This document shows positions 51,252 through 60,350 of a DNA stretch of 64,000 nucleotides, piece after piece. Source of the stretch: Bacillota bacterium. GTDB lineage: Bacteria; Bacillota; Sulfobacillia; Sulfobacillales; JAIMBI01. The notes below the pieces were generated by a model, which saw nothing but the letters and a program-made list of their open reading frames with translations, had not been told where the DNA came from and did not search any database. The stretch spans positions 1-64,000 of the forward strand of contig JAJZYZ010000004.1 of assembly GCA_021797815.1 (NCBI GenBank), read 5' to 3'. The position numbers were made by a program, and so were the translations under genes. Position 1 is the first letter of the stretch. Every line of letters begins with the position of its first letter.

Positions 51252-52682
51252 CTATTCCATCGAAACCGCGATGGACTTGGTGACGAGAAACTCCTCAATC
51301 CCGTAATGCCCGCCTTCGCGGCCGAACCCGCTCTCCTTGACCCCGCCGAAGGGCGTGGAAATCCCCGAGGCGCGGGCGTCGTTAAGACCGATGACGCCGG
51401 CGTCCAGGCGTTCTGCCACCCGGATGGCCCGTGCCAGCTCGCGGGTGAAAAGATAGGCAGCGAGGCCGTAGGGCGTGCGGTTAGCCTCGGCGATGGCCTC
51501 GTCTTCGTCCTCAAACGGGATAAGCGGCGCCACGGGCCCAAACGTCTCCTCCCGGGCCACCAGCATTTCGGGGCCGCAGTTATCAAGCACCGCCGGCAGA
51601 AAGAACGTCCCTCCGACGAGATTGGGATCGCGTCCGCGCTCTCCGCCAGTCAGAAGGCTCGCCCCCCTGTCCACCGCGTCCCGCACGTGTCGTTCGGCCC
51701 GCAAGACCGCCTCCTCATTGATCAGGGGACCGATCTGGCTTCCCGGCTCGAGCCCCGGCGCCACCTTGAGGGCAGCGACCGCGGCCGTGAAAGCTTCCCG
51801 GAACGCGGGCAGGATGTCCCGATGCACCAGGATGCGGTTCGCGGAATGGCAGATCTGGCCCATGGACCGAAAACGCGCGGTGACTGCCCCCTTTACGGCC
51901 GCATTCAGATCGGCGTCCTCAAACACCAGGAGGGGTGCATGCCCGCCAAGCTCCAGAGACAGGGACTTTACCGTCGAGGACGCCTCGGCCATGAGGCGCT
52001 TTCCCACCTCTGTCGAGCCGGTGAAGGTGATTTTCCGAACGGCAGGATGGCTCGTGAGCACGCCCCCAATCTCATCCGCCGGTCCGGTAACAAGATTGAC
52101 AACACCGGGCGGAACGTCTGCCTGCTCAATGAGCCGCACCAGTTCCACCGCCGACAGGGGGGTGAGGCTCGAAGGCTTCGCCACCACAGTGCAGCCGGCG
52201 GCCAGCGCGGCGGCGGTTTTCCGCGCCACGGTCTGTATCGGGTAGTTCCAGGGCGTGATGACGGCCGAAACGCCGACCGGCTCGCGCCATACCCAAAAGC
52301 GCCGGCCCGGTGCCGGTGCCTGCAGGACGTCACCCTGCACCCGGCGCCCCTCTTCTGCGTACCACAAGAACTGCTCCGCCGCCGACTGCACCTCGCCCCG
52401 CGCGTCGGCCAGGGGTTTTCCCTGCTCGCGGGTCAGGAGGCGAGCAAGCTTCTCCTGATGCTCCAAGACGAGTGCGGCCACGCGCCGCAGCCGTACAGCG
52501 CGCACATCGGCCGGTACGCCCCGCCAGCTCTGCCGTGCCCGCTCGGCGGCCTCCACGGCGCGTACGGCATCCTCCGCCCGGCCGCGCGCGACGTCTCCCA
52601 CCACCTCGCCCGTCGCCGGATCCTGGACGGCAATGGTCGTCTCGCATTCTTCCCATCGGCCGTCAATGTACAGCGATTTCAT
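51252..52682 (-). CDS. NAD(P)-dependent aldehyde dehydrogenase
   Basis: 476 residues. The cofactor-binding region is ITPWNYPIQTVARKTAAALAAGCTVVAKPSSLTPLS, the general base Glu is in SLELGGHAPLLV, and the nucleophile Cys is in GQICHSANRILVH. It is closest in pattern to succinate-semialdehyde/alpha-ketoglutarate-semialdehyde-type enzymes. The ATG overlaps the purK stop as ATGA, so the gene is translationally coupled to a purine gene. The dehydratase follows 8 bp downstream. Whether all four genes form one transcript is not proven. Confidence 0.88.
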   Translation of the reverse strand: MKSLYIDGRWEECETTIAVQDPATGEVVGDVARGRAEDAVRAVEAAERARQSWRGVPADVRAVRLRRVAALVLEHQEKLARLLTREQGKPLADARGEVQSAAEQFLWYAEEGRRVQGDVLQAPAPGRRFWVWREPVGVSAVITPWNYPIQTVARKTAAALAAGCTVVAKPSSLTPLSAVELVRLIEQADVPPGVVNLVTGPADEIGGVLTSHPAVRKITFTGSTEVGKRLMAEASSTVKSLSLELGGHAPLLVFEDADLNAAVKGAVTARFRSMGQICHSANRILVHRDILPAFREAFTAAVAALKVAPGLEPGSQIGPLINEEAVLRAERHVRDAVDRGASLLTGGERGRDPNLVGGTFFLPAVLDNCGPEMLVAREETFGPVAPLIPFEDEDEAIAEANRTPYGLAAYLFTRELARAIRVAERLDAGVIGLNDARASGISTPFGGVKESGFGREGGHYGIEEFLVTKSIAVSME

Positions 52683-53839
52683 AACGAACCCCCTCTGTCC
52701 CCATCTCCCCGCGCACTAAGGACCCGGGCGCGGGCCTCGTCCACCGTATCCGCCACCGCCGTGAGATGCCCCATCTTGCGCCCGGGGCGCGCCTCCTCCT
52801 TGCCGTACAGATGCAAGTGCACCCCCGGCACGGCCAGCATGCGGGCAAAGTCGGGCGGTTCACCCCCCGGCCCCCACAGGTCGCCCAGCAGATTGGCCAT
52901 GGCTGCCGGTCGGGCCATGTCCGTGTCGCCGAGCGGCAGGTCGGCCATGACGCGCACCAGCTGCTCGAATTGGGAGACGGCCGCGGCCTCGATGGTGTGG
53001 TGGCCTGAGTTGTGCGGACGAGGTGCAAGTTCGTTCACCAGCACCTGCCCGTCGCGATCGACAAACATTTCCACGGTCAGGAGGCCCACAAGCCGCAGTC
53101 CGTCCGCAATCGTCCGCACAATCGCCGCCGCCCGGCCGGCCACGCCGGCCGAGACGCCCGCGGGCGCCGTGCTGACGTCCAGGATCCCGCGCCGGTGATG
53201 ATTTTCCGCCGGTGGGAAGAGGACCACGTCACCGGCGAGGTTGCGGGCGCAGATGATGGAGATCTCGGTCTCGATGTCTACCAGCCGCTCGACAATGAGG
53301 CTGTCGGTGCCCGGCTTCAATCGTTCGAAGGCCGAAAAGGCCCCCCCACGGTCACGGACGACGGCCTGGCCCTTGCCGTCGTAGCCGCCCGTCGCCGTCT
53401 TCATGATTAGAGGAAACGACAGGACGGACAGCGCATCCGCTAGCTGGTCCGCGGTCGCCGCGGACCGGAAAGGCGGCACCGGTGCTCCCAATCCTGCCAC
53501 CGTGGTCTTCTCCCGAATGCGATGCTGGGACACCCGCAGGACGGCACTTGACGGATGGACCGGCACCAGCGCTTCCAGCGCCTCCACGGCATCCGCGTTT
53601 ACGTTTTCAAATTCGTAGGTGACCACATCCGCGACGTCCGCCAGCGCGCGCATCGCCGCCGTGTCGTCCAATCTCGCCTTAATGTGGCGGTCCGCTACCT
53701 GGGCGCCCGGTCCCGCCGGATCCGGATCCAGCACGACCGTATGGTAGCCGAGCCGTCTAGCCGCCATGGCCGTCATCCGGCCAAGCTGGCCGCCGCCTAA
53801 GATCCCAAGGGTGCTGCCGACGGGGAGGGGCCGTCCCAC
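52679..53839 (-). CDS. purK: N5-carboxyaminoimidazole ribonucleotide synthase
   Basis: Carboxylates AIR with ATP and bicarbonate to N5-CAIR. 386 residues, ATP-grasp fold: LGILGGGQLGRMTAMAARRLG at the N-terminus, PLIMKTATGGYDGKGQAVV in the ATP-grasp region, and VNELAPRPHNSGHHTIEAA near the end. The GTG start at 53839 is 2 bp after the purE stop. purEK lies about 29 kb from purCSQLFMNHD, on the same strand, and overlaps the aldehyde dehydrogenase gene at its end. Confidence 0.96.
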   Translation of the reverse strand: MGRPLPVGSTLGILGGGQLGRMTAMAARRLGYHTVVLDPDPAGPGAQVADRHIKARLDDTAAMRALADVADVVTYEFENVNADAVEALEALVPVHPSSAVLRVSQHRIREKTTVAGLGAPVPPFRSAATADQLADALSVLSFPLIMKTATGGYDGKGQAVVRDRGGAFSAFERLKPGTDSLIVERLVDIETEISIICARNLAGDVVLFPPAENHHRRGILDVSTAPAGVSAGVAGRAAAIVRTIADGLRLVGLLTVEMFVDRDGQVLVNELAPRPHNSGHHTIEAAAVSQFEQLVRVMADLPLGDTDMARPAAMANLLGDLWGPGGEPPDFARMLAVPGVHLHLYGKEEARPGRKMGHLTAVADTVDEARARVLSARGDGDRGGSL

Positions 53840-53841
53840 CG

Positions 53842-54321
53842 TCAGCGACCCTCTCGGGCCAGACGCGCCTGTTCATCCCGGTAGGCGGCGAGCCGCGCTT
53901 GAAGCTCTTCATCGTGCAAGGAGAGTATCTCGACGGCAAGCAGGGCCGCGTTCGCGGCACCCGCCTGGCCAATGGCGACCGTCGCCACCGGAACCCCGCG
54001 CGGCATCTGCACGATGGACAGGAGTGAGTCAAGGCCCGAAAGCGCCCGGCTCTGGACCGGCACGCCGATGACGGGCAGGGTCGTCTTCGCTGCCACCATC
54101 CCCGGCAGATGAGCCGCCCCGCCGGCGCCGGCGATGATGACCCTGATACCGCGGTCTCGGGCCTGTTCCGCGAACTCGAACATGAGATCCGGCGTCCGGT
54201 GGGCCGATACGACCCGGCTCTCATGAGGTACTGAAAACACTTCCAAGATCTCGACCGCCGCCTGCATGGTGTCCCAATCTGTCCGGCTGCCCATGATCAC
54301 TGCCACCACTGGATCCGCCAC
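53842..54321 (-). CDS. purE: N5-CAIR mutase (class I PurE)
   Basis: Moves the carboxyl group of N5-CAIR to give CAIR. 159 residues. [14 protein letters not shown] is the substrate loop (Thr replaces the usual Ser), VVSAHRTPD contains the catalytic His, and [25 protein letters not shown] is conserved. The presence of purK shows it is the class I, PurK-dependent type. It starts at a GTG with GGGGGAG just upstream. Confidence 0.96.
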   Translation of the reverse strand: MADPVVAVIMGSRTDWDTMQAAVEILEVFSVPHESRVVSAHRTPDLMFEFAEQARDRGIRVIIAGAGGAAHLPGMVAAKTTLPVIGVPVQSRALSGLDSLLSIVQMPRGVPVATVAIGQAGAANAALLAVEILSLHDEELQARLAAYRDEQARLAREGR

Positions 54322-54408
54322 GGCGCTCCCCCGCTTCCGGTCGGCCTGCCTTCATGATAGCCGTTTGGGTGCACTCGCTATCATGCCGCGCCGGTCTGCG
54401 GCGGTGGG

Positions 54409-56562
54409 TCAGTCGGTTTCGCCGTTCGCTTCTCCGCGGCGGCTCCCCCACGGCCAGAATGCGAAGCGGTTCAGGAGGGCAATGCTGCCGGGAACGAGGA
54501 GGCTCCGGACGACCCACGTGTCCAGCAGGATAGCGCCGGTCATGCCGATGGCCAGGGTCTGCATGATCTCAAGGGGGCTCTTGATGAGGGCCAGGAACAC
54601 CACCACCATGATCATGCCCGCCCCCGTGATCATGGCGCCCGTGGACTGAAGGCCGCGCGCCGCCGCGGTCCGCACTTCGACCCGGCCGACATGCTCCTGG
54701 ACCCGGTGAAGCAAGATCACCTCGTAGTCCATGGACAGGCCAAACAGGAGCACGAAGATGAGCGGGGTGATGGCGCTGTCCGGCGGGAGCGCGTAGAGCC
54801 CCAAACCACCCCGCTGTACGGTGAGCACCAAGAGTCCGGCGGTCGCCAGTGCCACCAGGCCGTCAAAAGCGACTCCCAGCAGGGGCTGCCACAACGATCC
54901 GGTGGCGATAAACAGGATCGCGAAGGCGACAAACGCCACCGCCGCCATCATGAGGGGAAGCCGCCTTGCCGTGAGATGGTTGAAGCCGTTCAACAGCGCC
55001 GTGACCCCGCCGACACCGGTCCGACTCCCGGACGGCACCCAATGCGGCAGGTCCTGCTGAAAACGCTTCACGAGCGCCGTCGTTCGAGTCGAGTCCGGCC
55101 CGCTCTTCGGCGTCACGTAGAGCACCACCATATGAGCGCTGTACGCGGGGTTGATGAACGATTGAAGGCCGGTATGGAGAGCGGGCGGCATCCGGGACGG
55201 GTGCTGCAATAGGGAAGGGAGGGCGGAGACGGGCACGCCCAGGGTTACCGGGGAGGCCACCCCCCTGACGTCCGGCAGGGCCATGGCCTTTTTTGTCACC
55301 CGCGCCACGTCGGCCCAATACGCCGCCTGGGTGACGCTGGCGGGGAGCCTGAGGGCCAGCACGACAGGCCCGTTAAAGCCTGCTCCCAGCACCGCCTGCT
55401 GCTTGTTCACCGCCTGCCGCAGCGGATCACTCACGGGAAGTTCGATGGCGAGGTTGGCCGGTGTCCGGATAACCAGCTGACGGCCGAACCAGGCCGGAAC
55501 GCCCAGGATGGCGATGCCGAGAAGGATCGCCCACACCGGGTGTCCCTCAACCAGGACCCCGATGGCGCCCCAGAGACGACCCGTCCCGGGCACCCGGATG
55601 CGGCCCCAGTCGAGCCGGCGCCCGAACAGCCGGATTAAGGCCGGCAGGAGTGTGTGGGTAGCCGCCAGAACGGACGCCACCGCGACCGCGCCGCCCACCG
55701 CAATGCCTTGCCAGTAAGAGTTGCCGCCGAGGAGCAGCGCCGAGAGCGCCAGCGCCACCGCAATGCCGGAATAGAGCACGGAGCGCCCGGCGTGGCGCAT
55801 GGTTTCGGCCACGGCGTGATCGGGATCGGTCTGGGCGTCGCGCTCAGACCGAAAGCGCATGCTGATAAAGAGGGCATAGTCGACGCCGACCCCGAGAGCC
55901 AGAAAGCTTACGATGTCTGTCAGGTAACTGGACAGGGTCATCACGTTTTCCAGCAGGTCCAGTACCCCTAAGGCCAGGACGGCGCCCACGGCGGCCACGA
56001 GAAGCGGCAGCGCCGCCGACGCGACGCTCCCAAACACGAACAGGAGGAGCAGGAGCAGCACGGGCAACGCAAGGGGGAGGCTCTGCGCAAGCGTCGTGCG
56101 GGCTCCTTGTGTGACCTTCTGGCCGACCGCCGCATCGCTCACGACCGTCACGGTGGCGCCGCCATTATGGGCGGCGTGCCGGAAAGTCGATTCCTCGGCG
56201 ATAATCTTCGCCGGGACGACCGAGGGACCACTTGGCGGTATCAAGACGCTGGCCTGGGCGGCCTTGAGCTTGTAGACCCGCGTTCCGGGCAGACCGCTCG
56301 CCGACGCCCACGCCCGCACCTGTCCCGTCGAGGCGTGTTCGATAAGCAGCGTGGCCGTCCCGCCGCCCCCTCCATGGAGGTGTGACAGCTGGGTGTCGAC
56401 CCAGGCCGACTGGCTCGACGGGTTTTCGAACCCGGCCGAACTGAGGTGGTGCGTGACGTTCTTGGCCAGCGGAGCCGCGACCAGCAGTATGGCAAGCCAC
56501 AATCCGATTACGACCCATCGGTAGCGAGCCAGAAACCGCGCCCAACGGAACAAAAGGCCCAT
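54409..56562 (-). CDS. MMPL/RND-family membrane transporter
   Basis: 717 residues with the duplicated six-helix plan of MMPL proteins: one span (RWVVIGLWLAILLVAAPLA), an extracytoplasmic loop of about 150 residues, then five spans, and the same again. The motifs FLALGVGVDYALFISMRFRSE and FVLLFGLSMDYEVILLHRVQEH are the paired MMPL signatures. It exports lipids or drugs by proton motive force. GGGAGGG precedes the ATG. It stands alone with no regulator beside it. Confidence 0.9.
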   Translation of the reverse strand: MGLLFRWARFLARYRWVVIGLWLAILLVAAPLAKNVTHHLSSAGFENPSSQSAWVDTQLSHLHGGGGGTATLLIEHASTGQVRAWASASGLPGTRVYKLKAAQASVLIPPSGPSVVPAKIIAEESTFRHAAHNGGATVTVVSDAAVGQKVTQGARTTLAQSLPLALPVLLLLLLFVFGSVASAALPLLVAAVGAVLALGVLDLLENVMTLSSYLTDIVSFLALGVGVDYALFISMRFRSERDAQTDPDHAVAETMRHAGRSVLYSGIAVALALSALLLGGNSYWQGIAVGGAVAVASVLAATHTLLPALIRLFGRRLDWGRIRVPGTGRLWGAIGVLVEGHPVWAILLGIAILGVPAWFGRQLVIRTPANLAIELPVSDPLRQAVNKQQAVLGAGFNGPVVLALRLPASVTQAAYWADVARVTKKAMALPDVRGVASPVTLGVPVSALPSLLQHPSRMPPALHTGLQSFINPAYSAHMVVLYVTPKSGPDSTRTTALVKRFQQDLPHWVPSGSRTGVGGVTALLNGFNHLTARRLPLMMAAVAFVAFAILFIATGSLWQPLLGVAFDGLVALATAGLLVLTVQRGGLGLYALPPDSAITPLIFVLLFGLSMDYEVILLHRVQEHVGRVEVRTAAARGLQSTGAMITGAGMIMVVVFLALIKSPLEIMQTLAIGMTGAILLDTWVVRSLLVPGSIALLNRFAFWPWGSRRGEANGETD

Positions 56563-56706
56563 GCTACCCTCCCCGAGACTTTCCCCATCAAATCCCGAAT
56601 CTCTGCAAAGAGCAAGGGTTGCGATCCGAAAATTCCTAAAGAAGTATCCCGCAACCGGACATTTCAGAGACCGGCATCGGCCGGCCCCGCGGGAAACGCG
56701 CGATCA

Positions 56707-56734
56707 CCAAAAGAAAGACCCGGGCGAACCCGGG
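56707..56734 (-). terminator. Intrinsic terminator with UUCG tetraloop
   Basis: On the minus strand, CCCGGG-TTCG-CCCGGG (56719-56734) is followed by a T-rich run (CTTTCTTTTGG, 56707-56717). This is the clearest Rho-independent terminator in the window. It lies just after the 55-residue membrane-protein ORF ending at 56760, supporting transcription of that ORF. Confidence 0.8.
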
Positions 56735-56759
56735 CCGAGATCATCCGTCTGGATCACCT

Positions 56760-56927
56760 CTACGCGTCATCGGCTCCGTCGTGCAGGCGGGCACCGGCCG
56801 AAGCGAGGCCTCCCGCCAGGCCAACCACCAGAGCGACGACCCCAAACTCGATGTGATGGCGGGTTTCCAGAAGCCCGCCGGTTACGGCCACCAGAAAGCC
56901 GAACGCCACCGACACCCATCGACTCAT
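56760..56927 (-). CDS. Small membrane protein, unknown
   Basis: 55 residues starting at the ATG at 56927. There are two hydrophobic helices (WVSVAFGFLVAVTGGLLE and FGVVALVVGLAGGLASAG) with a short charged turn (TRHHIE) and an acidic end (HDGADDA). GGAAGG lies about 11 nt upstream. A longer frame to 57434 is low complexity and unlikely to be coding. It resembles small two-helix proteins of unknown role. Support is moderate: a ribosome site, two helices and an intrinsic terminator. Confidence 0.55.
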   Translation of the reverse strand: MSRWVSVAFGFLVAVTGGLLETRHHIEFGVVALVVGLAGGLASAGARLHDGADDA

Positions 56928-57603
56928 GACGGTCGCGACCTTCCTTCTACCGACCGGGCCATTCCCCACTATCCCTACTTGTTTACCATAGATATACGCC
57001 AACGATTCTGCTAGTGACACCCTCAATCGTGACAAGGGCCGACACTGCGGCGAACGGGTCTGGCCAAAATTCTCTCGGGAGTCCCCAGCCGGACTGGCAT
57101 GGTTCAGCCCCACAACCCGGACCGAGCCATGGAGCGGACGCGATCGGTGCGGACCGGGGGGCAAGGGCAAGGGGCGGTGGCCCGATACGCCACGCGCCCC
57201 TTGCGCGGTTAGGAGACGGCCTGGGCCCCTTTTAGGCGAGCCACGGTGGATACGCCATACGGCTATCGCCTCCCGTGCCGTCAGTGTACGGCGCCCGTTC
57301 GGTGCGCGCAACGGCCATCTCGGCCCCTGCATCGCGAGCCGGAGGTCCTCATCAGGACGCGGTGTTGGCTCCGCTGGCCGCGATGTGACGACTGCCCCAA
57401 AACCACTGCCCATACCGGGCGTGTCGCGCGCCAAAATCGACTCGGCCTGCCAGGCATCCGTTTTCCGGTAGCCGTCGACGGGCGACCTGGTGGTCGTTCA
57501 AGGGCTCGAGGCGTGTCAGTTTTCAGTAGCAAGCGGGGTTGCTGCCCATGCTTGCCAAAACGAGCGTTGCGGTGGAGCAGCGGCGGCTCGTCACCACGGC
57601 CGG
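56928..57603. other. Intergenic region with a strong stem-loop
   Basis: About 675 bp without a convincing gene. GCAAGGGGC (57167-57175) pairs with GCCCCTTGC (57196-57204), and an inner GTGGC/GCCAC (57177-57181 with 57189-57193) continues the stem, making a long hairpin. GTCCT-CATC-AGGAC at 57345-57358 is a second, small hairpin. A structured RNA is possible, but no known family was recognised. Confidence 0.5.
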
Positions 57604-58980
57604 CTAACGTCGGTACTGGCGGGCGGCCTCCTCGACGGCGTCCCCGGTCAGGGTTCGATCGGGGAGGATCGTCGAAAGCTCCCTCGTTTCCAGAAACCAG
57701 TCCCCAATATACCGGGACGCGTCAAATCGGGCACTGGCGGCCCGTGCCACATGCGCGGCAAAATCGGACACGGTGCGGGACACGAGATCGGACGACGTGA
57801 ACCAGTCGTGCAGGAGGCGCAAAAACTCCGTGTCCCCGAGGGCACCGTGCAGTACGGCCAGCGCCAGCGGCCCCTTCAAACGTGTTATCGGATCCACAAA
57901 TCCGTGGCCGCGCTGGGCCCCCATCTCAATAGGTGTGGCCGACGCATCGCGTGCTGCTCTGAGTTTTGCCCGCCAATCATTCAGCGCCTCTTCGCGATAG
58001 GCGTCTCCCCAAGCGGACGTCAGCACCAGCGTCTCCAAGTAGTGGGCCAGACTCTCGTCACAAAACCGGTCACCGGCGGGAACGGCCCACCGATGTGCGG
58101 TCTCATGCGCCGCCTCGCGAAACACGTCGCGGTCGTCCGTCTGATACTGCATCAGCACCGCAAACGGCGTCACCTCCGAGCCCCAGTATGCCGGTACCTC
58201 GATGACGTCCCACGGATCCCCGTGGCGTGGACTTTCCCCCACCCACATGCCAAGACGCTCGGTTGTGACCCGGATGGCGGCGGCCACCCGGGCGGCCCAG
58301 TCCCGGTGCTGAGGTGAGGCGTGTACGACGACCCGCCCGCCGCCCGAGCCCGATTGGACATGTTCGAACTGGCCGCCGACCAGGCTGAGGCCGGCGCTCT
58401 CGCCGCTCACCCGACAGGTGTGGGCCGTGGCATCAAAGGTGGAGGGGATCTGAGGCATCGTCCCCCACCAGCCGTCGGGAAGGACCGCCTGGACCACGAA
58501 CTGGGCCGGCGCCAGGAGACCGGAGAAAAAACCGTCGACCGTAGGGGACGCGGCAATGGGATGCCAGAGGACCTCCCGTCGTAGCAGCATGCGATCGCGT
58601 TCGACAGCGTCGTGGGCGTAGGGAAAGACCTCACGATACCCGACAACCGGACCGGAGTAGGAGAGGGCGAGCGTGCAGGGCTCACCGTCACCGAGGGGCT
58701 GGTCAAATGCCAGGGTGACCACATTGACCTGCAGCTCGGGCAGATCTCTAAGACCGCGAATGTGCTGGCGCCATGTTATCTGGCGGACGCCGTCGGGATC
58801 GCCCAGGTCATCCAGGTCCAGCAGGCGGTAGAGGAGAAGCGTTGCCCGGGATACGGGATGGCGGCCAGAGTTTCGGAGGGTGATTTCCCCGCTCACCGAA
58901 ATGCGGCCGGGCGCATCCGGGATGCCGCCGAGAGGGCGATGGATGTCCACCCGAAGCTCGTAGCGGTCGATGGAGAGCAT
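57604..58980 (-). CDS. M1-like gluzincin aminopeptidase domain protein
   Basis: 458 residues. The N-terminal half is beta-rich and resembles the M1 amino-terminal domain. The zinc motif is HETAHRW, followed 12 residues later by the probable third ligand Glu in DESLAHYLE. Classical M1 enzymes have 18 residues between HExxH and Glu, and the GxMEN substrate motif is not seen. It is therefore a divergent M1-like peptidase, and activity is not certain. GGAGGGAGGAG precedes the ATG. No signal peptide is seen. It is shorter than M1 aminopeptidases (about 600-850). Confidence 0.75.
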   Translation of the reverse strand: MLSIDRYELRVDIHRPLGGIPDAPGRISVSGEITLRNSGRHPVSRATLLLYRLLDLDDLGDPDGVRQITWRQHIRGLRDLPELQVNVVTLAFDQPLGDGEPCTLALSYSGPVVGYREVFPYAHDAVERDRMLLRREVLWHPIAASPTVDGFFSGLLAPAQFVVQAVLPDGWWGTMPQIPSTFDATAHTCRVSGESAGLSLVGGQFEHVQSGSGGGRVVVHASPQHRDWAARVAAAIRVTTERLGMWVGESPRHGDPWDVIEVPAYWGSEVTPFAVLMQYQTDDRDVFREAAHETAHRWAVPAGDRFCDESLAHYLETLVLTSAWGDAYREEALNDWRAKLRAARDASATPIEMGAQRGHGFVDPITRLKGPLALAVLHGALGDTEFLRLLHDWFTSSDLVSRTVSDFAAHVARAASARFDASRYIGDWFLETRELSTILPDRTLTGDAVEEAARQYRR

Positions 58981-59512
58981 CTCCTCCCTCCTTCACCTCA
59001 GGATACGTGCGGCGGGCGATGCGTCATATGGTCAAGCGGGCCATTTCCACAGGCGTCAGGAAGCTGCTGCGGCGCGGCGAAAGGTACCCACCGCTGATTG
59101 GTTCGATCGCGATGTGAATCACAGCGGCGACGAGCCAGATTCCACCGGCGTCTTCATCCAATGCCGGAACCGCCCGACCCGCCCCGTGTAAGTCTCCCCC
59201 TTCCGCCTTCCCCCCAACGTCCCGTTCATCACTGGCGTTGGTTATGGCTGGGCTCTCCCGCCCCCGCACACGACAGGAAGGCTCTTCCCGAACGCGAAAG
59301 GCAGCCCATGTGCCCGCGGCCGCAGCGTGGACGACTCGCATGCGCCAGAGTGGTGGACATTGGCCGACCGTGCCGGAAACCGCGTCGACATCACGGCGTG
59401 GCCTGACGGGTACCCCTCTCCTGTCCTGGCCGGGTCGGAGTCCTGACGCCCAAAGGCGGCCGGCCGTCAGGCGTCTCGCCTGGCCCTGCCCGGGCCGCCA
59501 GGGTTCGCGACA
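58981..59512. other. Intergenic region
   Basis: 530 bp between the M1-like peptidase start and the Rrf2 gene end. A short hairpin CAGGCG-TCT-CGCCTG (59468-59482) lies just beyond the Rrf2 stop and may be its terminator, without a U-tract. Nothing else was recognised. Confidence 0.5.
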
Positions 59513-59965
59513 TCAGTGAGACATCCAGGCATCCGGATCGCGTGCGAGGCGGCGTACGGCCTCCGGAAGGTCGCCCGTCAGCACATGGGCCAGGGTCACG
59601 CGCTCAAGAACGGCCCTGATGTTCGCACGCACGGCGATCCAGACCTCTTTTAGAGGTTCGGCCGAGTCAACGTAGTGGAGGGACTCGGGACGCTGCCCAC
59701 GGACATTGGCGAGTGGGCCCTCAACGGCGCGGATGATGTCGGCGATGGAAATTGTTCCGGGTTCGCGGGCGAGCCAGTATCCGCCGTCGCCTCCGCGCTG
59801 ACTCTCCAAGAGTCCGGCGTGCTTCAGCTGCAACAGAATGTTTTCGAGAAATTTGAGCGGGATATGCTGGGCGACGGCTACGTGTTCGGCCTTCATAGGC
59901 CCGTGGCCCCCCGCCAGCTCGGCCATAGCCCTGCACGCGTAATCGCCCCTGGCGCTGAGCTTCAC
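59513..59965 (-). CDS. Rrf2-family transcriptional regulator
   Basis: About 150 residues. KLSARGDYACRAMAELAGG is the family start, HIPLKFLENILLQLKHAGLLESQRGGDGGYWLARE is the winged helix with the conserved wing, and ISIADIIRAVEGPLANV follows. The three-Cys Fe-S cluster motif of IscR/NsrR is absent; the only Cys is in DYACRAM, so it probably does not hold a cluster. The GTG at 59965 follows GGAGGG. A longer frame to 60067 is not used. Its targets are unknown. Confidence 0.87.
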   Translation of the reverse strand: MKLSARGDYACRAMAELAGGHGPMKAEHVAVAQHIPLKFLENILLQLKHAGLLESQRGGDGGYWLAREPGTISIADIIRAVEGPLANVRGQRPESLHYVDSAEPLKEVWIAVRANIRAVLERVTLAHVLTGDLPEAVRRLARDPDAWMSH

Positions 59966-60350
59966 GGACGTCCCTCCGCCCTTATAGTACATACCCGGCA
60001 AAGCCTCGCGAGACCTTTTACATGGACCGGCCACGGGACAGAAGCCGCGGCCGAGAGGCCGCGCCAAATCTCACCGGCCGGACTCCGAGGCCGTCGCGGT
60101 CAAGCGGATGAGACTACGGTGGAACGGATGCGGCCGACACCAGCGGCGTTTGGGAATCGGTGCGTCACTTTCGAAACTTTTTGGACGTCCGGACGCCAGC
60201 GGGTCGCTGGCCCTCGACGTAAATCGGTAACGTGATAGGCAGAGACGGGGCCGCCCCCGACGCCGGGGGCTCAAACGGATCTCGGACCCGAAGTCCGTGT
60301 TCACCGTGCGATGTGGGATGTGGGATGTGGGATGCGAAAGGAAGAGACTT
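59966..60350. other. Intergenic region with a short tandem repeat
   Basis: 385 bp between divergent Rrf2 and FAH-family genes. A GATGTGG heptamer is repeated three times in tandem plus a GATG remnant (60310-60334), just before the FAH-family ribosome site. No gene is supported. Confidence 0.55.

Noticed and set aside
51306-53198. 630-codon plus-strand open frame opposite aldehyde dehydrogenase and purK
   Set aside because: Same reason: antisense, low complexity and no motif.
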